Shown piece by piece: positions 6,478 through 10,064 of a DNA stretch of 10,064 nt (position 1 is the first letter of the stretch; every line of letters begins with the position of its first letter). The DNA lies in assembly GCA_003232155.1 (NCBI GenBank), contig QILY01000015.1, positions 1 to 10,064 of the forward strand. Reading direction: 5' to 3'. The notes under the pieces were generated by a model. That model did no database searches, was not told where the DNA came from, and saw only the letters and a program-made list of their open reading frames with translations. The position numbers and the translations under genes were made by a program. The stretch comes from Maribacter sp. GTDB lineage: Bacteria; Bacteroidota; Bacteroidia; Flavobacteriales; Flavobacteriaceae.

Positions 6478-7026
6478 TATGATAGTGGAGTCTATGGTAT
6501 ATATTACAGTATATACCTTTTTATCGATGACCAATTGCTTGTGGCTGTCCGATAAACTTAGTGGGTACTGCTGGACCAAATCATAATGAATATCTTCAAA
6601 TACGGCACATTCCCTGCGCTTATTTGCGTCCGGCACCATGCTAGTGTCGTGTCTCATGCCTCAAATGGCGGATAAGTCGCAGTTATTTTTTGAATTTTGT
6701 GAAATGATAAAAAGTAAGCATAGCCGTAGCTACGCGCGTCTTTTGAAAAAGAATCCCGAGATCTCGGGAGTGCGTCATTTGAGGGGTGACAGGACATTAG
6801 GTCTTGGGCGTGCAATCAAATTTGCAATGATATCTTATTTCCATTTTCCATAACCCACAGTCCCACTGCATAATTCACGCAATGGGCCGCATCCAGAAGT
6901 AACTCCGTAAAGCATCGTTATCAAGTGTTGGAAAGTCGTAAAACGTTTGCAGTAATAATCTGTGTTCTGTTCTTCTACACGTTTATTAATCTTGTTGATG
7001 TTCAGAAAGCCTTCATTAGAGCACAA
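6478..7026 (-). pseudogene. IS4-family transposase remnant (DUF4372-like), interrupted and truncated
   Basis: Two separate pieces on the minus strand read as the N-terminal third of a Bacteroidetes IS4-type transposase. The first (about 7012 to 6838) gives FLNINKINKRVEEQNTDYY, then CKRFTTFQHLITMLYGVTSGCGPLRELCSGTVGYGKWK. The second (about 6660 to 6478) gives GMRHDTSMVPDANKRRECAV, then FEDIHYDLVQQYPLSLSDSHKQL, then YTIDSTII. In intact relatives the two would be almost continuous (RSTLSDANKRR followed by an IIDSTTI strand carrying the first DDE aspartate). Here about 155 bp of unrelated DNA separates them, the true start is missing, and everything after the IDST strand is gone, about two thirds of the protein. 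A short imperfect duplication (KVYTVIYTIDST) also marks decay. It cannot be active. The family call is from remembered consensus. Confidence 0.8.
6681..6837. repeat. Palindrome-bearing insertion inside the transposase remnant
   Basis: About 155 bp interrupt the transposase homology. They contain the perfect 16-bp palindrome TCCCGAGATCTCGGGA (6754-6769) and a 10-bp palindrome CGTAGCTACG (6725-6734). Such GC-rich palindromes resemble the REP-like repeats found in flavobacterial intergenic DNA, but I cannot confirm copy number. The boundaries are approximate. An open plus-strand frame crosses it but matches nothing I know. Confidence 0.45.
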
Positions 7027-7155
7027 AAGCCGAAAACCCCGGATCCAAACAAAAGCTCAAGATGAGCTCATTATATGGTAAAACATAATTAGTTTTACGG
7101 TAATAATTTCGGTGTAACTTTCTTTATATCTAAATTTAACCAATACCACCAAAAA
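7027..7155. promoter_or_regulatory. Sensor kinase upstream region with two dyads
   Basis: Two inverted repeats precede the kinase gene. AGCTCA-AGA-TGAGCT lies at 7054-7068. GTAAAAC-(7 nt)-GTTTTAC lies at 7078-7098, symmetric 7-7-7 spacing, 57 bp before the ATG. Neither is followed by a T-run, so an operator is likelier than a terminator. No exact TAnnTTTG box was found. Confidence 0.4.
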
Positions 7156-8391
7156 ATGAAGGCCATAAAACAGAAAACAACTTTAGAGAAACGGCTTGAG
7201 GCTAAAGCCCGTTTGGTTCTTAAAGTTAACTATTTCACGATTGGCTTTACTATCTTATTTAGTGGACTTTGTTTTTTCTTTTTAGATATCACAAAAATTA
7301 TTCCACATGTATTACTTGTATTTGGGGTTTTAAATATCATAAATACCCTACTCTACCATAAACACAAGAATCTTACGCTTACGTATAATATAGTTTCTAT
7401 ACTGACACTCATAGGAGCTTGTACAATTACCTTATATAGTGGTGGTATTCGCAGTCCTTTTATCTTTGTCCTTGCGCTCATTGTAGTAGCAGGTTATGTA
7501 AACCGAAAATCATATGGTTCAATATACCTGAATTTAAGTTTGATTATTATTGTACTGATTTATTCTCAGAGTCTTCTAAATTTCAGTTTTACAACCAATG
7601 TAGTACCAGAAAAGTCTAAAGATATTTTTGCCTTGTTCAGCGTATTTTTTTCAGTATATCTCTTAGGGGGGGTATTCGGGAAAAACCTGTTAAATGCGCA
7701 CAATAAATTATATAAGACCAAAGACGAGTTAGAAGCAAAAATCAACGAAAAAGAAACTTTGCTCAAAGAGGTACACCATAGGGTAAAAAATAATCTACAA
7801 ACCGTTTCTAGCCTATTAAGCCTTCAAACTCGAAATACAGAAGATGTAGAATTAAAAACTATACTGAAAAATAGCCAAAATCGAGTGATTTCAATGGCTA
7901 TGGTGCATGAAATGCTATATATGAGAGAAGATATTGCCAAAATCGAGTACAGATCATATGTTACTGAATTGGCTGAATATTTAGTGCGCTCTATAAAAGG
8001 TACTAGTAGTAATATTACGCTTCATATTGATATACCTGATGTAAAGTTGAATGTAGATACCGCAATTCCGCTAGGTTTGTTAATTAATGAATCAATCACC
8101 AATGCCCTTAAATATGGTATTATTGATGACAGTAAGGGCGAGATTTTTATAAAACTACATAAAGGTGATGATGATACCTATATTTTAAATCTTGGCGATT
8201 CAGGTATAGGTTACGCCGAAACTATTAGTCATAAAACAACAAAATCATTAGGTCTAAAATTGATTCATAATTTAGCACGACAATTACGTGGTTCCGTAGT
8301 ACGTGATATTTCTAAAAAAGGCACCCACTATATTGTCAAATTCAAAGAAATACATCAGCAAATTCCTTCTACATCTACGCCAGCGGTATAA
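7156..8391 (+). CDS. Membrane sensor histidine kinase, HisKA_2 type
   Basis: 411 aa. About six hydrophobic segments (roughly 25-44, 50-67, 75-95, 101-114, 120-140, 156-176) form an N-terminal membrane sensor without a large periplasmic loop. A short coiled coil (NKLYKTKDELEAKINEKETL) leads to the HisKA_2 dimer/phosphoacceptor helix LLKEVHHRVKNNLQTVSSLL, with His208 the likely phosphoacceptor. The ATP-binding domain has the N-box LLINESITNALKY (Asn311, Asn317), G1 motif LGDSGIGY (Asp348) and G2 motif SLGLKLIHNLARQLRG. All key residues are present. Such kinases usually phosphorylate a response regulator, often of the LytTR type in this phylum, but none is encoded in the window. The signal is unknown. 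Upstream DNA is transposon debris, so a former partner could have been separated from it. Confidence 0.93.
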   Translation: MKAIKQKTTLEKRLEAKARLVLKVNYFTIGFTILFSGLCFFFLDITKIIPHVLLVFGVLNIINTLLYHKHKNLTLTYNIVSILTLIGACTITLYSGGIRSPFIFVLALIVVAGYVNRKSYGSIYLNLSLIIIVLIYSQSLLNFSFTTNVVPEKSKDIFALFSVFFSVYLLGGVFGKNLLNAHNKLYKTKDELEAKINEKETLLKEVHHRVKNNLQTVSSLLSLQTRNTEDVELKTILKNSQNRVISMAMVHEMLYMREDIAKIEYRSYVTELAEYLVRSIKGTSSNITLHIDIPDVKLNVDTAIPLGLLINESITNALKYGIIDDSKGEIFIKLHKGDDDTYILNLGDSGIGYAETISHKTTKSLGLKLIHNLARQLRGSVVRDISKKGTHYIVKFKEIHQQIPSTSTPAV

Positions 8392-8526
8392 TCACCTAAT
8401 TTGTTTCTTTTCAATAGTAAACCCGAATTGTGTTTTCTACAACATCTATAAAATAAATGAGTAACCGGTATGTATCAACTTGATACAAATTCGCTATATT
8501 TAAGCGGCTAATTCAAACTAGATACA
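8392..8526. promoter_or_regulatory. Peptidase promoter region with 17-bp dyad
   Basis: TGTATCAACTTGATACA (8471-8487) is a perfect inverted repeat, 8-bp arms around one base, centred 48 bp before the peptidase ATG. A TATATTTA box (8495-8502) eight bases downstream is one base from the TAnnTTTG -7 element, giving a leader of about 20 bp. A regulator on the dyad would contact the -33 region. No clear terminator for the kinase gene was seen. Confidence 0.5.
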
Positions 8527-10064
8527 ATGTTCAGAAAATTGATCCTTCTAGTACTATTTTGTAGTACTAGCATTCAAGCACAAGATTACTTTTTAAAAAA
8601 ATTCCATCCTTTTAATGAAGCTGTTCCATCACCTGAAGAGTTTTTAGGATATGGTATCGGCGAACACCATACGCGTCATGACCTAATTGTTGCCTATTTA
8701 ATGAAACTGGCAGAAACATCTGACAGGGCATCTATTTATGAATATGGTAAAACCCATGAAGGGCGCAAGTTGGTTATTTTGACAATTACGAGTCCTGAGA
8801 ATTTATCCAATTTAGATAATTTAAAACAACAGCATCTTGCTTTTTCGGATCCTTCAAAGAACGTATCAAATTATGCGGATGTTCCTATTTTTATCAATCT
8901 GGCCTATAATGTTCATGGTAATGAGCCATCGAGTTCAGAAGCTGCTCTATTAGCAGCTTATACGTTTGTAGCATCTAACAATCCGGAGATTTTAAAATAT
9001 ATTAAAAATGCCGTAGTAATGATCGACCCGACTATCAATCCAGATGGGCGTGATCGCCATACACAATGGGCCAACACCTACCAAGGAACTCCGAATGTAA
9101 CAGATCCGCAAGATGCAGAGCACAATGAGTATTGGCCCGGAGGAAGAACCAATCATTACTGGTTCGATTTGAATCGAGATTGGTTGCTGGCCATAAACCC
9201 TGAAAGTCGGGGAAAACTAAAATGGTTTCATGAATGGCTACCAAATGTCGTGACTGATTTTCATGAAATGGGAAGTCAAACCAGCTACTTTTTCGAGCCG
9301 ATGAAAACCAATGCTTCCTACGAGCCGATTATGCCAAAAGAAAACTACGAAGACCTTAACAATATATTCGGCGCTGAATTTGCGAAAGCTTTAGATAGTA
9401 TAGGTTCTTTTTATTTTACCAAAGAAGTATTTGACGGTACCTATCCAGGCTATGGTTCTTCCTACCCTGATCTGCACGGAAGCTTGGCACTATTGTTTGA
9501 GCAAGCAAGTTCACGTGGACATGAACAAACAACCGCTTTTGGTAAAATCACCTTTCCTTTTACCATTCGCAATCAATACACTTCGAGTTTGACTACGGTA
9601 AAAGCAGCTGTAGCCAATAAAGAGTATATGCGAAAGTACCAGCAAGATTTCTTTAAAAGTGCGCTAACCAATTCCGCTAAAAGTAAAATCAAAGGATATT
9701 CTTTTGGAGATGATTATGATAAGAACCGTACCAAGGCCTTTATAGACAAACTTTTAGTACACCAAATAGAGGTATACAAATCAGGAAATCGCTATGTAGT
9801 TCCAACAAAACAAACTCAATATCGTATGGTACAGACCATGTTCGAAACCTATTCAAAGTATCGCGATAGCGTTTATTATGATGCTTCTGCCTGGTCGGTT
9901 GCGAACTTCTACAATATGAAGTACAAACCTGTTACTAGCCTTAATATGGGTGAGAAAATAGAAAATATCGATAATCTTGTAAGCGTTTCTGCAGTTCAAA
10001 AATCGGATTATGCCTATGTGATAGATTGGGACGATTATAATGCTCCTGCAGTCCTTAACTACCT
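8527..10064 (+). CDS. Secreted M14 family zinc carboxypeptidase, N-terminal part (runs off window)
   Basis: 512 codons are visible with no stop, so the C-terminus is outside the window. The start ATG 8527 opens a signal peptide (MFRKLILLVLFCSTSIQA, probable cleavage before QDYF), so the enzyme is exported. The M14 zinc site is complete: HGNE gives His130 and Glu133, and DFHEMG gives the third ligand His246. NPDGRDR (residues 171-177) and DLNRDW (Asn216, Arg217) match the substrate-binding arginine and asparagine positions. Glu325 in LLFEQASSRG is the likely catalytic glutamate. These features suggest an active metallopeptidase for peptide use outside the inner membrane. The region after about 340 is an accessory part I do not recognise. 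It lies 135 bp after the kinase gene and probably has its own promoter. Confidence 0.93.
   Translation, partial: MFRKLILLVLFCSTSIQAQDYFLKKFHPFNEAVPSPEEFLGYGIGEHHTRHDLIVAYLMKLAETSDRASIYEYGKTHEGRKLVILTITSPENLSNLDNLKQQHLAFSDPSKNVSNYADVPIFINLAYNVHGNEPSSSEAALLAAYTFVASNNPEILKYIKNAVVMIDPTINPDGRDRHTQWANTYQGTPNVTDPQDAEHNEYWPGGRTNHYWFDLNRDWLLAINPESRGKLKWFHEWLPNVVTDFHEMGSQTSYFFEPMKTNASYEPIMPKENYEDLNNIFGAEFAKALDSIGSFYFTKEVFDGTYPGYGSSYPDLHGSLALLFEQASSRGHEQTTAFGKITFPFTIRNQYTSSLTTVKAAVANKEYMRKYQQDFFKSALTNSAKSKIKGYSFGDDYDKNRTKAFIDKLLVHQIEVYKSGNRYVVPTKQTQYRMVQTMFETYSKYRDSVYYDASAWSVANFYNMKYKPVTSLNMGEKIENIDNLVSVSAVQKSDYAYVIDWDDYNAPAVLNY

Noticed and set aside
6496..6520. GGTATATA...TATATACC hairpin followed by CTTTTT, terminator-like on the plus strand
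   Set aside because: The stem is almost entirely A-T and lies inside the transposase remnant, where an imperfect duplication explains it.
6638..6853. Plus-strand open frame of 71 codons across the repeat debris
   Set aside because: It crosses the boundaries of the transposase remnant and the palindromic insert and matches no family I know; best explained as chance.
6115..7155. CRISPR array
   Set aside because: The repeats here are inverted and unequal in spacing; there are no regularly spaced direct repeats.

Overview
The window reads as chromosomal DNA of a member of the Bacteroidetes, most likely a flavobacterium. It is AT-rich and lacks clear Shine-Dalgarno sites. It carries a SecA ending without the usual zinc motif, a secreted M14 peptidase, a fossil IS4-type transposase, and a double-glycine (GG) peptide export locus of a kind known in this phylum. 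No RNA gene or CRISPR array was seen.

Layout. (1) 1-1376, plus strand: the C-terminal part of secA, ending at a palindromic hairpin shared with the convergent neighbour. (2) 1439-5636, minus strand: a bacteriocin-type locus. In transcription order it holds a 66-aa GG-leader peptide, a 70-aa two-helix membrane protein (possible immunity protein), a strong terminator, a decayed family-2 glycosyltransferase N-terminus, a Yip1-like membrane protein, a membrane-anchored thioredoxin-like protein, and a peptidase-containing ABC exporter (PCAT). The last three genes overlap or abut. (3) 5761-6114, plus strand: a small XRE regulator divergent from the peptide gene. The shared 124-bp gap holds two near-identical dyads 21 bp apart. 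(4) 6115-7155: about 1 kb without an intact gene. It contains a roughly 300-bp element with nested inverted repeats abutting a truncated IS4-family transposase pseudogene, which is itself split by about 155 bp of palindrome-bearing DNA. (5) 7156-8391: an HisKA_2-type membrane sensor kinase with no response regulator in view. (6) 8527-10064: the N-terminal 512 codons of a secreted M14 zinc carboxypeptidase, running off the window.

How the genes may work together (inference): the regulator controls the peptide gene through the dyads. The PCAT cuts the leader after Gly-Gly and exports the core. The thioredoxin-like protein may handle the disulfide between the core's only two cysteines. The glycosyltransferase fossil suggests the locus once had, or recombined next to, a glycosylation gene. 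The most unusual items are the completely uncharged, two-cysteine peptide core, the dyad pair at its divergent promoter, the glycosyltransferase fossil with two compensating one-base slips, and the nested inverted-repeat element.
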